Source: Winogradskyella thalassocola (GTDB taxonomy: Bacteria > Bacteroidota > Bacteroidia > Flavobacteriales > Flavobacteriaceae). From it: 64,000 nt of DNA. This document shows positions 17,310 to 25,767 of the stretch, piece after piece. Positions within the stretch are counted from its first letter, which is position 1, and the number at the start of each line of letters is the position of its first letter. A model generated the notes under the pieces. That model was not told where the DNA came from and did no database searches. It saw only the letters and a list, made by a program, of their open reading frames with translations. A program made the position numbers and the translations under genes. The stretch spans positions 1 through 64,000 of the forward strand of contig NZ_FNCZ01000010.1 of assembly GCF_900099995.1 (NCBI RefSeq), written 5' to 3'.

Positions 17310-19813
17310 TAAAACCCAAAACTACCTGTAATACCAAATGGTCTTGCGTCTGGTCGGTCTAAATAATTTCCTCTAAAGTTGAAGTCTAAACGCAATACTT
17401 TAAAAATATTGGCCACGCCAAAACTGTATTCGTAATACATACGTGTGTCTGGTGCAACTAAAGGAATTTCCATTAGATTACCTGTGCTGTTTAGAGCCAT
17501 ATTTTCATCAGAGAGTTCTCCCCAAACACCTCTTAATCCTAAAATAGCTCTTAGGTTGTATTTTTTTAAGAACGGAATACGAGAAAAAATACGACCATTA
17601 AAATTGTGTTCTAAATGAACAGAGCTATAAGTATCTGTAACAAATTCGTAATAATCTAATTGTGTAAACGTGTTGTATATTGAAAAATAGGATTGGTTAC
17701 CAGGAACAATACTCAATAATCCTAAAGGCACTTCGCCAAATGTTTTACCTAATTCTACAGAGGTCACCAACCTTCCAAAGCCACCAAGTTGCCATGGTTG
17801 TATATATGAAAACTGAACTTTAGTATAGTCAAAATCACTGTCAAACCAATTGCGATCTCCACGACTCACTTGTGCAAAAAGTCTAGCGAAATTATCATTC
17901 TTGTTTTTTCGTTCTACTCCAAAACCTGTCATTTGACGTTTTGGAAAATAGCCTAATGATAGTCGAGATTCAAATTGTTTTATTTCAGACGACACTCCGG
18001 ATAGGGCTTCAATATCATTGTAGTCTAAACTAAATGTTGATGACGCTGAACTTATAGTACGGAAGCTTCCATCTATGCGCACTTCAAAATTTCGAGATGG
18101 CTCTATAGAGGCTCCAAAATTGGTTAAATTAATATTGGAAAGCTTATCATTTGTTCCGGTACCTATGACCGCTGAAGAAGCCAAGCTACGACCTAAAACA
18201 TCAGAAGAGCTTGTTAAACTTGCACCAATTTGTTCAATATCGCGCCTATTACCTCCAAAAAGGGTAAATCGACTACGTTTATCTAATAACCACTTCCCTG
18301 AAATTCCGTATTTAAATTTATCATCGTTAAAACCATAAGCTAAGAAGCCTTCAATTCTCCATAAATCGTTAGGGCCAAAGTACGTTCTTCCTCCTGTTCG
18401 TAATCGCACACCTTCAACCTCGTTATAACCAAAAGTGGAAAAAATTGGACCGTAATCTAAATTAACGGAAGGAAACTCAACATAGCCTGAAGCTAGAATA
18501 CTTCCTAAGTTATATAGTCGTTTAAATTTCTTAACCGTTTTTAGTGTGTCTAACATTTTATACACACCTTTTTCATCTTTACTTAAGGATTCAAGCCTAT
18601 TAGTTTGCCAAAAATCATCTTCTCGGTTGTATACATCTTCATCATAATTATAAACAACCTTATCATAGAATTTTGGGTCTTTAGGTTGGTTAAATTTATA
18701 ATTATCATAAATGGTAGTTCGTTTTCCATAAACACCTCGGGACATTTCTTTTTTGTTCATGGCAAAGTCCGAAAGGAAATAATCGCGTTTTATAAGAAAT
18801 ACAGAATCATTTAATACTTCAAATTCTTGTTCAATATAGATTTCCTTAACCCAGTTGATATTGGCACTTTTAGACGCTTGAAGATTAATTTCTTTAATAG
18901 CAAATGTCGAATCATTCACCCAAAAATCCCCCTTAAAAGTCAATTCGTTTTTTCGTCTAGGATAATAGATAATATTGTAACACCATTTATTGTCAATAAA
19001 AGCACTATCAGACAATACATAGTTATAGGTTTGAACCCCTGTTCTACTTAATGGGCTTACAAAACTCTTATCGAAGAATTTTAAGTAATTATCGTAAACA
19101 TTATATTCCGAATATAAATCGTCGATAAAATCTATAATAATCTGGTTATTACTGAAACCTGAGTTTTTATTACCTTTTAAATCTTCGTGTTCTTTATTTA
19201 AGATATTGTCTCCAGATATTTTCTTTACGGATTCATTTAGGAAAATGGGTAGATAGGTTTTTCCTGTAACTTTAGACGTATCAACTTCATTAAAAACGAA
19301 TTCCATACCCTTAAAAAGTTTACTCTTTATTAGGGAACTATCAATAGTGTTGAGATCAAATTCTACTTTTTCGTATTGGTCGTACTCGTATTGCTTAAAC
19401 TGGCTTAAGCCATTTTGACGTTTACGTTCCCAAATCTTTTTAAGAATTCTGATAGCGGGATTCTCTGATGCTTTTTTAGATTGTTTTCCTGTAACAATAA
19501 GCACTTCATCTAATGAGGATGCTTCTTCTTTAAGAATGAACTTTAAATCATAATTAACAGATTTGGTTAAGGGGATTTCTAGTATCTCAAAACCAATAAA
19601 AGAAACGATTAAATTATCCCAACTGTTATCGGATTCTAAATAAAATTTACCGTCTTCATTGGTGATAGTTCCTTCTGTAGAACCTTTAAATAGAACATTA
19701 GCAAATGGAATAGGGACATTGTTTTCATCAAAAACATGACCGCTAACTTTAGTCTGCGCTATTGCAGAAAAAAATCCAAGAACTAGAAATGAGATAAGTA
19801 GTTTTAGTTTCAT
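17303..19813 (-). CDS. DUF5686 outer membrane protein with carboxypeptidase-regulatory-like domain
   Basis: An 836-residue protein with signal peptide MKLKLLISFLVLGFFSAIAQ. Residues about 22-105 form a carboxypeptidase-regulatory-like domain (VSGHVFDENNVPIPFANVLF, TNEDGKFYL). The rest fits DUF5686: ENPAIRILKKIWERKRQNGL, then YEYDQYEKVEFDL, are the recognisable family openings, and the C-terminal about 380 residues alternate like beta-barrel strands, ending ITGSFGFYF. DUF5686 proteins are common in Bacteroidota; their role is not established. It appears to stand alone, convergent with cysM and sharing its terminator. Confidence 0.85.
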   Translation of the reverse strand: MKLKLLISFLVLGFFSAIAQTKVSGHVFDENNVPIPFANVLFKGSTEGTITNEDGKFYLESDNSWDNLIVSFIGFEILEIPLTKSVNYDLKFILKEEASSLDEVLIVTGKQSKKASENPAIRILKKIWERKRQNGLSQFKQYEYDQYEKVEFDLNTIDSSLIKSKLFKGMEFVFNEVDTSKVTGKTYLPIFLNESVKKISGDNILNKEHEDLKGNKNSGFSNNQIIIDFIDDLYSEYNVYDNYLKFFDKSFVSPLSRTGVQTYNYVLSDSAFIDNKWCYNIIYYPRRKNELTFKGDFWVNDSTFAIKEINLQASKSANINWVKEIYIEQEFEVLNDSVFLIKRDYFLSDFAMNKKEMSRGVYGKRTTIYDNYKFNQPKDPKFYDKVVYNYDEDVYNREDDFWQTNRLESLSKDEKGVYKMLDTLKTVKKFKRLYNLGSILASGYVEFPSVNLDYGPIFSTFGYNEVEGVRLRTGGRTYFGPNDLWRIEGFLAYGFNDDKFKYGISGKWLLDKRSRFTLFGGNRRDIEQIGASLTSSSDVLGRSLASSAVIGTGTNDKLSNINLTNFGASIEPSRNFEVRIDGSFRTISSASSTFSLDYNDIEALSGVSSEIKQFESRLSLGYFPKRQMTGFGVERKNKNDNFARLFAQVSRGDRNWFDSDFDYTKVQFSYIQPWQLGGFGRLVTSVELGKTFGEVPLGLLSIVPGNQSYFSIYNTFTQLDYYEFVTDTYSSVHLEHNFNGRIFSRIPFLKKYNLRAILGLRGVWGELSDENMALNSTGNLMEIPLVAPDTRMYYEYSFGVANIFKVLRLDFNFRGNYLDRPDARPFGITGSFGFYF

Positions 19814-19903
19814 ATTAAAAAATAAACTTCATCAACAACCGTGCTAAACATAAGTTAGAGGGTTACGAATGAAGTTTACTAAACGCAGATATCTGCAATT
19901 TAT

Positions 19904-20881
19904 TTATTTGTACATTACTTTTTTTACTGCTTTAACAACATCATCGCTGTTAGGCAACCATTCTGCTAATAATACAGGAGAATAAGGTGCAGGTGTATCT
20001 GCAGTATTTATTTTAATAATTGGTGCATCTAAATAATCAAACGCTTCAGATTGCACTAAGTATGTAATTTCAGTAGCGACATTTCCAAAAGGCCATGCTT
20101 CTTCTAAAACAACTAAACGGTTTGTTTTCTTTACAGATTTTAAAATTGCAGCTCTATCCATAGGACGAACGGTTCTTAAATCGATGATCTCACAAGAAAT
20201 ACCTTCTTTTTCTAATTCGTCTGCAGCTTTGTAAGCTTCTTTAATGATTTTACCAAAAGATACGATTGTAACATCTGTTCCTTCGCGCTTAATTTCAGCA
20301 ACTCCAATAGGTACTACATATTCGCCTTCTGGCACTTCACCTTTATCACCATACATTTGCTCACTTTCCATAAAAATAACAGGATCGTCATCTCTAATAG
20401 CAGCTTTTAGTAATCCTTTTGCATCATAAGGGTTAGATGGTACAACGACTTTTAATCCTGGAGTGTTAGCAAACCAGTTCTCAAAAGCTTGTGAGTGTGT
20501 TGCTCCTAATTGACCTGCAGAAGCTGTTGGACCTCTAAAAACAATAGGACATTTAAATTGGCCACCAGACATTTGTCTAATTTTAGCCGCATTATTTATA
20601 ATTTGATCAATTCCAACCAAAGAGAAGTTAAACGTCATATATTCTACAATAGGACGATTTCCTGTCATTGTAGATCCAATAGCTATACCAGCAAAACCAA
20701 GCTCTGCAATAGGTGTGTCTATAACACGTTTTGCGCCAAATTCGTCTAACATACCTTTAGATGCCTTGTAAGCACCATTATATTCTGCTACTTCTTCTCC
20801 CATAAGATAAACGCTTTCATCTCTGCGCATTTCTTCGCTCATGGCTTCACAAATAGCTTCTCTAAATTGAATTGTCTTCAT
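19904..20881 (-). CDS. pdhB: Pyruvate dehydrogenase complex E1 component, beta subunit
   Basis: A 325-residue beta subunit of the heterotetrameric E1, which decarboxylates pyruvate with thiamine diphosphate before transfer to lipoyl-E2. The opening REAICEAMSEEMRRDESVYL, GEEVAEYNGAYKASKGML (about 28-45), DTPIAELGFAGIAIGS, HSQAFENWFANTPGLKVVVP and the C-terminal EEAWPFGNVATEITYLVQ are standard. The alpha subunit and E2 are not adjacent, an arrangement common in flavobacteria. A -7 element (20904-20911) lies 22 bases before the start. Branched-chain 2-oxoacid E1 beta is the closest alternative. Confidence 0.93.
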   Translation of the reverse strand: MKTIQFREAICEAMSEEMRRDESVYLMGEEVAEYNGAYKASKGMLDEFGAKRVIDTPIAELGFAGIAIGSTMTGNRPIVEYMTFNFSLVGIDQIINNAAKIRQMSGGQFKCPIVFRGPTASAGQLGATHSQAFENWFANTPGLKVVVPSNPYDAKGLLKAAIRDDDPVIFMESEQMYGDKGEVPEGEYVVPIGVAEIKREGTDVTIVSFGKIIKEAYKAADELEKEGISCEIIDLRTVRPMDRAAILKSVKKTNRLVVLEEAWPFGNVATEITYLVQSEAFDYLDAPIIKINTADTPAPYSPVLLAEWLPNSDDVVKAVKKVMYK

Positions 20882-20903
20882 GTTCTTGTTTTTATTCGAG
20901 TAG

Positions 20904-20911
20904 CAAAAATA
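20904..20911 (-). promoter_or_regulatory. -7 promoter element of pdhB
   Basis: Minus-strand TATTTTTG matches TAnnTTTG, giving a leader of under 20 bases. The rest of the 317-bp divergent gap (20882-21198) is AT-rich, with a weaker TATCTTCG (21152-21159) in position for the ETF genes on the plus strand. I see no other structure in it. Confidence 0.55.
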
Positions 20912-21198
20912 ATAATTCTATACTATATAATGACATTAAAAGTAGAGTGAAAAAATAAAAATTTATGAAGATTTATGTTTTTTCTGATTTATATGATTTT
21001 GAATAGATATATTTTTATTTTAGGATGGTAAAATAGTCATTGAATCATCAGAATATCTTTAAATTTTTGAAAAATTGATAGTTTAATAGAAAATAATTGA
21101 ATTTTTATAAAATATACTATGCGTGCATAGTAAAATTCAAATTATTATTTTTATCTTCGTACTCAAGAAAAAAGACGTTTAAAATAAATCATTTATAT

Positions 21199-21945
21199 AT
21201 GAAAATATTAGTATGTATTAGTCATGTGCCTGATACAACCTCAAAGATTAATTTTACGGATGGTGATACAAAATTTGACACCAATGGTGTTCAATATGTC
21301 ATCAATCCTAATGACGAATTTGGTTTAACACGTGCCATGTGGTTTAAAGAAAAACAAGGTGCAAGTGTAGATGTTGTTAATGTTGGTGGAGCAGAAACAG
21401 AACCAACGTTAAGAAAGGCCTTAGCCATTGGTGCAGACTCTGCAATTAGAGTAAATACATCTGCTACAGACGGTTATGCAGTTGCTAAACAATTAGCTAA
21501 AGTTGTGAATGATGGTGGTTACGATTTAGTTATAGCTGGTAGAGAATCTATTGATTATAACGGCGCAATGGTTCCTGGAATGTTAGCAGCAATGATTAAT
21601 GCTAATTTTGTAACTAATTGTATAAGTTTAGAGGTTGATGGTACCAACGCTAAAGCGGTTAGAGAAATCGATGGAGGAAAAGAAACCGTTAGTACATCTT
21701 TACCTTTAGTCATTGGTGGGCAAAAAGGATTAGTTGAAGAAAGTGATCTTCGTATTCCAAATATGAGAGGTATTATGATGGCTCGTAAAAAACCGTTAAC
21801 GGTTGTAGAACCAACTGACGCTAATGCAGAAACTAAAGCTGTTAGTTTTGAAAAACCAGCTCCTAAGGGTGCGGTTAAGTTGGTCGATGCCGATAATATA
21901 GACGAATTAGTAAACTTACTTCATAACGAAGCTAAAGTTATATAA
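21199..21945 (+). CDS. etfB: Electron transfer flavoprotein, beta subunit
   Basis: A 248-residue subunit of the ETF heterodimer, which carries electrons from acyl-CoA dehydrogenases to the quinone pool. The start at 21199 (MKILVCISHVPDTTSKINF) matches the family N-terminus; the open frame extends 34 codons further upstream but that part is not ETF-like. GADSAIRVNTSATDGYAVAK and DLVIAGRESIDYNGAMVPGM carry the AMP/adenine-binding region. The alpha subunit follows after 82 bp. ETF without a neighbouring dehydrogenase is usual in this phylum. Confidence 0.93.
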   Translation: MKILVCISHVPDTTSKINFTDGDTKFDTNGVQYVINPNDEFGLTRAMWFKEKQGASVDVVNVGGAETEPTLRKALAIGADSAIRVNTSATDGYAVAKQLAKVVNDGGYDLVIAGRESIDYNGAMVPGMLAAMINANFVTNCISLEVDGTNAKAVREIDGGKETVSTSLPLVIGGQKGLVEESDLRIPNMRGIMMARKKPLTVVEPTDANAETKAVSFEKPAPKGAVKLVDADNIDELVNLLHNEAKVI

Positions 21946-21958
21946 AAAAAACAAATCT

Positions 21959-21996
21959 CAAATTCCAAAATCCAATCGCTCAGTCTTTGGGATTTG
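21959..21996. repeat. Imperfect inverted repeat between etfB and etfA
   Basis: CAAATTCCAAA (21959-21969) pairs with TTTGGGATTTG (21986-21996), with one G-T wobble and a 16-base loop. AAATTCCAA-type inverted repeats like this are, from recollection, scattered through flavobacterial intergenic DNA. It could damp or tune etfA expression. Confidence 0.5.
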
Positions 21997-22027
21997 GTGC
22001 TTGAAATTTTAAATTTTAAAAAATATT

Positions 22028-22990
22028 ATGTCAATTCTAGTATATACAGAATCCGAAAACGGAAAATTTAAAAAGGCGGCTTTAGAAGTGGTATCTTATG
22101 CTAAAGCTGTTGCAGATCAAATGGGAACTTCAGTAACTGCTGTGGCTGTTAACGCGGATGATGCAGAAGTGCTTGGAAACTATGGAGCCTCTAAAGTACT
22201 TTTAGTAAAAGACGAGTCTTTAAAAGCATTTAACGCCCAAAAATATGCAGGTATCTTAGAAGATGCTGCAAAAAATGAAGGTTCAAAAGTGGTTGTAGTC
22301 AGTGCAAGCGCCAATAGTAAATATTTAGCACCGTTATTAGCTGTAGGTTTAGATGCAGGTTATGTGTCTAATGTTGTTGCAGCACCATCTAACGTATCAC
22401 CATTTACAGTAAAACATTCAGCATTTACAAATAAAGCATTTGCTAATACAGAAATAGCTACTGATGTAAAAATTGTTGGTTTATCTAATAATTCATTCGG
22501 ATTGGTAGAGTCGGGAGGCAATGCTTCTGTTGAAGACTTTTCTCCTTCAATTTCAGAATCTGGTGTTACTGTAGAGTCTGTAGATAAAGCGACCGATAAA
22601 GTAAGTATTGCAGATGCAGAAATCGTTGTTTCTGGTGGAAGAGGATTAAAAGGTCCTGAAAATTGGGGAATGATTGAAGAACTTGCAGAGGTTTTAGGAG
22701 CAGCAACAGCATGTTCAAAACCAGTATCTGATTTAGGATGGAGACCACATAGTGAACACGTTGGTCAAACAGGAAAACCTGTTGCATCTAACCTTTATAT
22801 TGCTATTGGTATTTCTGGAGCTATTCAGCATTTAGCAGGTATTAACTCGTCTAAAGTAAAAGTGGTTATCAATACAGATCCAGAAGCACCTTTCTTTAAG
22901 GCAGCAGATTATGGAGTTGTAGGTGATGCATTTGAAGTTGTACCAAAATTAATCGAAAAATTAAAAGCTTTTAAAGCTGCAAACGCATAA
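22028..22990 (+). CDS. etfA: Electron transfer flavoprotein, alpha subunit
   Basis: A 320-residue FAD-binding partner of the preceding beta subunit. The C-terminal FAD domain is clear: AEIVVSGGRGLKGPENWGMI (about 198-217), AATACSKPVSDLGWRPHSEH, VGQTGKPVASNLYIAIGISG and AIQHLAGINSSKVKVVINTD. The N-terminal domain starts MSILVYTESENGKFKKAALE. Length is normal. The 82-bp gap from etfB holds an inverted repeat but no clear terminator, so the two are likely one transcript. Confidence 0.94.
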   Translation: MSILVYTESENGKFKKAALEVVSYAKAVADQMGTSVTAVAVNADDAEVLGNYGASKVLLVKDESLKAFNAQKYAGILEDAAKNEGSKVVVVSASANSKYLAPLLAVGLDAGYVSNVVAAPSNVSPFTVKHSAFTNKAFANTEIATDVKIVGLSNNSFGLVESGGNASVEDFSPSISESGVTVESVDKATDKVSIADAEIVVSGGRGLKGPENWGMIEELAEVLGAATACSKPVSDLGWRPHSEHVGQTGKPVASNLYIAIGISGAIQHLAGINSSKVKVVINTDPEAPFFKAADYGVVGDAFEVVPKLIEKLKAFKAANA

Positions 22991-23051
22991 TTTTATTACC
23001 TTGTAGTCTTCAATACCAAATCCGTAATAAAATCGATGAGGTATCAATAAG

Positions 23052-23161
23052 GACTGTTTAAATTTAGAAGTTCTCTTATTCGCTTACGTTTTATCGAAAG
23101 TATGAGGGAAATTAACCAAATCTGCATAAAGCAGTTGGTAAAGTCCAAATTTAAACAGTTC
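23052..23161. repeat. Structured 110-bp element bounded by 14-bp inverted arms
   Basis: GACTGTTTAAATTT (23052-23065) is the inverse of AAATTTAAACAGTTC (23147-23161) apart from one extra base. Inside are two smaller stems: TTCTCTTAT (about 23070-23078) against ATGAGGGAA (about 23102-23110), with G-U pairs, and ACCAA..CTGC against GCAG..TTGGT (about 23114-23139). Drawn as RNA this is a closing stem plus two arms, a three-way junction, in the 188-bp gap before the bifunctional nuclease gene. It could be a MITE-like remnant or a 5' leader structure. No family recognised. Confidence 0.5.
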
Positions 23162-23178
23162 TTTGTGTTTTATAAATT

Positions 23179-23796
23179 ATGAGTTTAGTTCGTTTAAATA
23201 TCAAAGGCATTTCATACAGTCAAACCCAAAATGGTGCCTACGCTTTAATACTTAATGAAGTAGATGGTGACCGAAAATTGCCAATAGTTATTGGTGCTTT
23301 TGAAGCGCAATCCATTGCTATTGCTTTAGAGAAGGAAATTCGTCCTCCACGTCCTTTAACTCACGATTTATTCAAAAACTTCTCAGATCGTTTCGATATT
23401 GTTGTTAAGCAAGTTATTATTCATAAATTGGTTGATGGTGTGTTTTATTCAAGTTTAATTTGCGAACGCGATAAAATTGAAGAAATTATCGATGCTAGAA
23501 CGAGCGATGCTATTGCATTGGCTTTACGTTTTCAAGCACCAATATTTACCTACAAAAATATTTTAGATAAAGCCGGAATCTATCTTAAAGTCAATCCTAA
23601 AAAGGAAGACGACGAAGAACAAGATAGTATTCTTGTAGATGATCTTATTGTTGAAGAGATTGAAGCTGCATCAGCAGAACAAGAAGGTTATAAAAATAAA
23701 TCCATAGAAGAACTTAATACACTCTTAGAAGAAGCGGTTAATAATGAAGATTATGAAACGGCTGCTAAAGTAAGAGACGAAATTTCTAAACGCTAA
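23179..23796 (+). CDS. Bifunctional nuclease family protein (DUF151) with UvrB/UvrC motif
   Basis: A 205-residue protein. Residues about 1-140 are the bifunctional nuclease (BFN, DUF151) domain: LPIVIGAFEAQSIAIALEKE (about 36-55), RPLTHDLF, and SDAIALALRFQAPIFTYKNI (about 110-129). Residues about 170-205 (LNTLLEEAVNNEDYETAAKV) are a UvrB/UvrC interaction motif. The family was named for RNase/DNase activity of plant relatives; bacterial roles are not settled. It starts 17 bp after the structured element at 23052-23161 and ends 16 bp before the nucleoside transporter, so the two are probably cotranscribed. Confidence 0.88.
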   Translation: MSLVRLNIKGISYSQTQNGAYALILNEVDGDRKLPIVIGAFEAQSIAIALEKEIRPPRPLTHDLFKNFSDRFDIVVKQVIIHKLVDGVFYSSLICERDKIEEIIDARTSDAIALALRFQAPIFTYKNILDKAGIYLKVNPKKEDDEEQDSILVDDLIVEEIEAASAEQEGYKNKSIEELNTLLEEAVNNEDYETAAKVRDEISKR

Positions 23797-23812
23797 CTAA
23801 CACTTATTATTT

Positions 23813-25612
23813 ATGAATCAGTTTTTCAAGGTTTTTCTCGCTATTTTTATTGGGTTTTCATCAATTACAGCACAAGAACTTGAGAAGCCAAAAAATGATT
23901 CCATTTATATTGACGATGTCAAAGAAGTACCAGTATATCTAACTAAGATTGAGGATTTAAAACTTAATAATTGGCAGTTGTCTCAACATGTCATTTATGA
24001 AAACTACCCAGACAGTATTCAAGATCATAAAAAGTTTGCGAAAGGTAAAGAATATCTTAATTTACATAAAAACGGACAATACAAATCAGTACTTAATGGT
24101 AGTCTCAATGAAGGAGTTTGGCTTCAAAATAATAACCTTTTAGTCTTTAAGCAAAAAGTACCAACTGCTGTTGATATTTATTATGAAGTTTTGAAGCAAG
24201 ACGCTACCACTTTACAACTGAAAAAGGATAATACAGTCTTAACCTATGTCTCAGAATCACATCCAAACTACCTAGTTTTAGATGCGCCAATTAGTGTTAT
24301 AATTGAAAGTGAAGGTTTTACATTCAATAGTTTCTGGCGTGGAGTTTTAGGTATGATTTCATTAATATTTATAGCTTATCTATTTAGTAGTAATCGTAAA
24401 GCGATAAACTGGAAAACGGTAGGAATTGGTTTAGCTTTTCAACTCATTATAGCTATCGGTGTACTGCGAGTTGATTTTATAAAAAATATATTTGAAGGCA
24501 TAGGACAAGTATTCATAAATATTTTAGACTTTACAGGAGCAGGTAGTGAATTTCTATTTAGTGGAGTTATGGATGTAAATTCTTATGGTTTTATTTTTGC
24601 ATTTCAAGTTTTACCAACAATTATATTTTTCTCTGCATTAACTTCGGTGCTTTTCTATCTAGGTATTATACAAAAGGTTGTAAAAGCAATGGCTTGGTTG
24701 TTATCTAAAACTTTAAAAATATCGGGTGCCGAAAGTTTAAGTGTCGCAGGAAATATCTTTCTTGGTCAAACCGAAGCACCTTTACTAATTAAGGCGTATT
24801 TAGAAAAAATGAATAAGTCTGAAATTCTCCTTGTTATGATAGGTGGAATGGCAACGGTTGCAGGTGCTGTTTTGGCGGCTTACATTGGATTTTTAGGCGG
24901 TGATGATGCTGAGTTACGACTATTTTATGCCAAACATTTATTAGCAGCTTCAGTAATGGCAGCTCCTGGAGCTATTGTAATTTCGAAAATATTATTTCCA
25001 CAAACAGAAGACGTCAATACAGATGTTTCAGTGTCACAAGAAAAAATTGGTGCCAACCTTCTTGATGCTATAGCAAATGGAACAACAGAAGGTCTAAAAT
25101 TAGCTGTAAATGTTGGGGCAATGCTTCTTGTATTTGTTGCTTTTATAGCCATGATAAATGGTATTCTAGGTTGGGTTGGAGATATAACGACCTTAAATGG
25201 TTGGATGGCAGCAAATACACCTTACCCTAGCTTTTCTCTTGAAGCTATTTTGGGAACTGTTTTTGCACCATTGATGTGGTTAATTGGAGTTGCGAAAGAA
25301 GATGTGATGATGATGGGCCAACTTTTAGGTATTAAATTAGCAGCCAGTGAGTTTATTGGTTACATTCAATTAGCAGATTTAAAAAATGCTGCAAATACAA
25401 CGCATCTAACGTACGAGAAGTCTATTATTATGGCCACTTATATGCTTTGTGGATTTGCTAATTTTGCTTCTATAGGAATTCAAATTGGAGGTATTGGTTC
25501 TTTAGCTCCAGGACAGCGTACACAATTGTCTAAATTTGGAATGAAGGCTTTAATCGGAGGAACAATTGCTTCTTTAATTTCTGCGACTATCGCGGGAATG
25601 ATTATTGGGTAA
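23813..25612 (+). CDS. CNT-family nucleoside transporter with N-terminal periplasmic extension
   Basis: A 599-residue inner membrane protein. The last about 420 residues are a concentrative nucleoside transporter of the NupC type: an N-terminal gate region (VGIGLAFQLIIAIGVLRVDF), SLSVAGNIFLGQTEAPLLIK (the substrate/Na+ loop with QTEAP) and GFANFASIGIQIGGIGSLAP near the end. NupC proteins are about 400 residues long. This one has an extra about 175 residues in front: a signal peptide (FLAIFIGFSSITAQ) and a soluble region (QYKSVLNGSLNEGVWLQNNN) before the first transporter helix. It ends at a terminator and neighbours thyA, which fits nucleoside salvage. Confidence 0.9.
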   Translation: MNQFFKVFLAIFIGFSSITAQELEKPKNDSIYIDDVKEVPVYLTKIEDLKLNNWQLSQHVIYENYPDSIQDHKKFAKGKEYLNLHKNGQYKSVLNGSLNEGVWLQNNNLLVFKQKVPTAVDIYYEVLKQDATTLQLKKDNTVLTYVSESHPNYLVLDAPISVIIESEGFTFNSFWRGVLGMISLIFIAYLFSSNRKAINWKTVGIGLAFQLIIAIGVLRVDFIKNIFEGIGQVFINILDFTGAGSEFLFSGVMDVNSYGFIFAFQVLPTIIFFSALTSVLFYLGIIQKVVKAMAWLLSKTLKISGAESLSVAGNIFLGQTEAPLLIKAYLEKMNKSEILLVMIGGMATVAGAVLAAYIGFLGGDDAELRLFYAKHLLAASVMAAPGAIVISKILFPQTEDVNTDVSVSQEKIGANLLDAIANGTTEGLKLAVNVGAMLLVFVAFIAMINGILGWVGDITTLNGWMAANTPYPSFSLEAILGTVFAPLMWLIGVAKEDVMMMGQLLGIKLAASEFIGYIQLADLKNAANTTHLTYEKSIIMATYMLCGFANFASIGIQIGGIGSLAPGQRTQLSKFGMKALIGGTIASLISATIAGMIIG

Positions 25613-25643
25613 TAGAATTATAAAAAAAATATTTCACATATAC

Positions 25644-25678
25644 TAAAGCATCAGATATCACATTTGATGCTTTTTTTC
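25644..25678 (+). terminator. Terminator after the nucleoside transporter
   Basis: AAAGCATCA pairs with TGATGCTTT around an 11-base loop, followed by a run of seven T. It lies about 30 bp after the transporter stop. Confidence 0.8.
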
Positions 25679-25742
25679 TTATTTTCGTATTGCTGATAAT
25701 CTAGTCAGTAATTTAGAATTACAGTAAAGTTTAATTAAAAGA

Positions 25743-25764
25743 GATTCCCACTTTCGTGGGAAAT
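25743..25764. repeat. REP-like palindrome in the thyA leader
   Basis: TTCCCAC-TTTC-GTGGGAA (25745-25762) is a perfect 7-bp stem with a 4-base loop, ending 5 bases before the thyA start. A related copy lies at 45492-45509, with the same GAT..ATG surroundings. Similar short 'GATTCCC..GGGAAT' palindromes recur in many bacterial genomes. Confidence 0.6.
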
Positions 25765-25767
25765 GTT

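Noticed and set aside
21097..21198. Longer N-terminus of ETF beta (34 more codons)
   Set aside because: The family begins at MKILVCISHVPDT; the added part is AT-rich leader and holds a promoter-like element.
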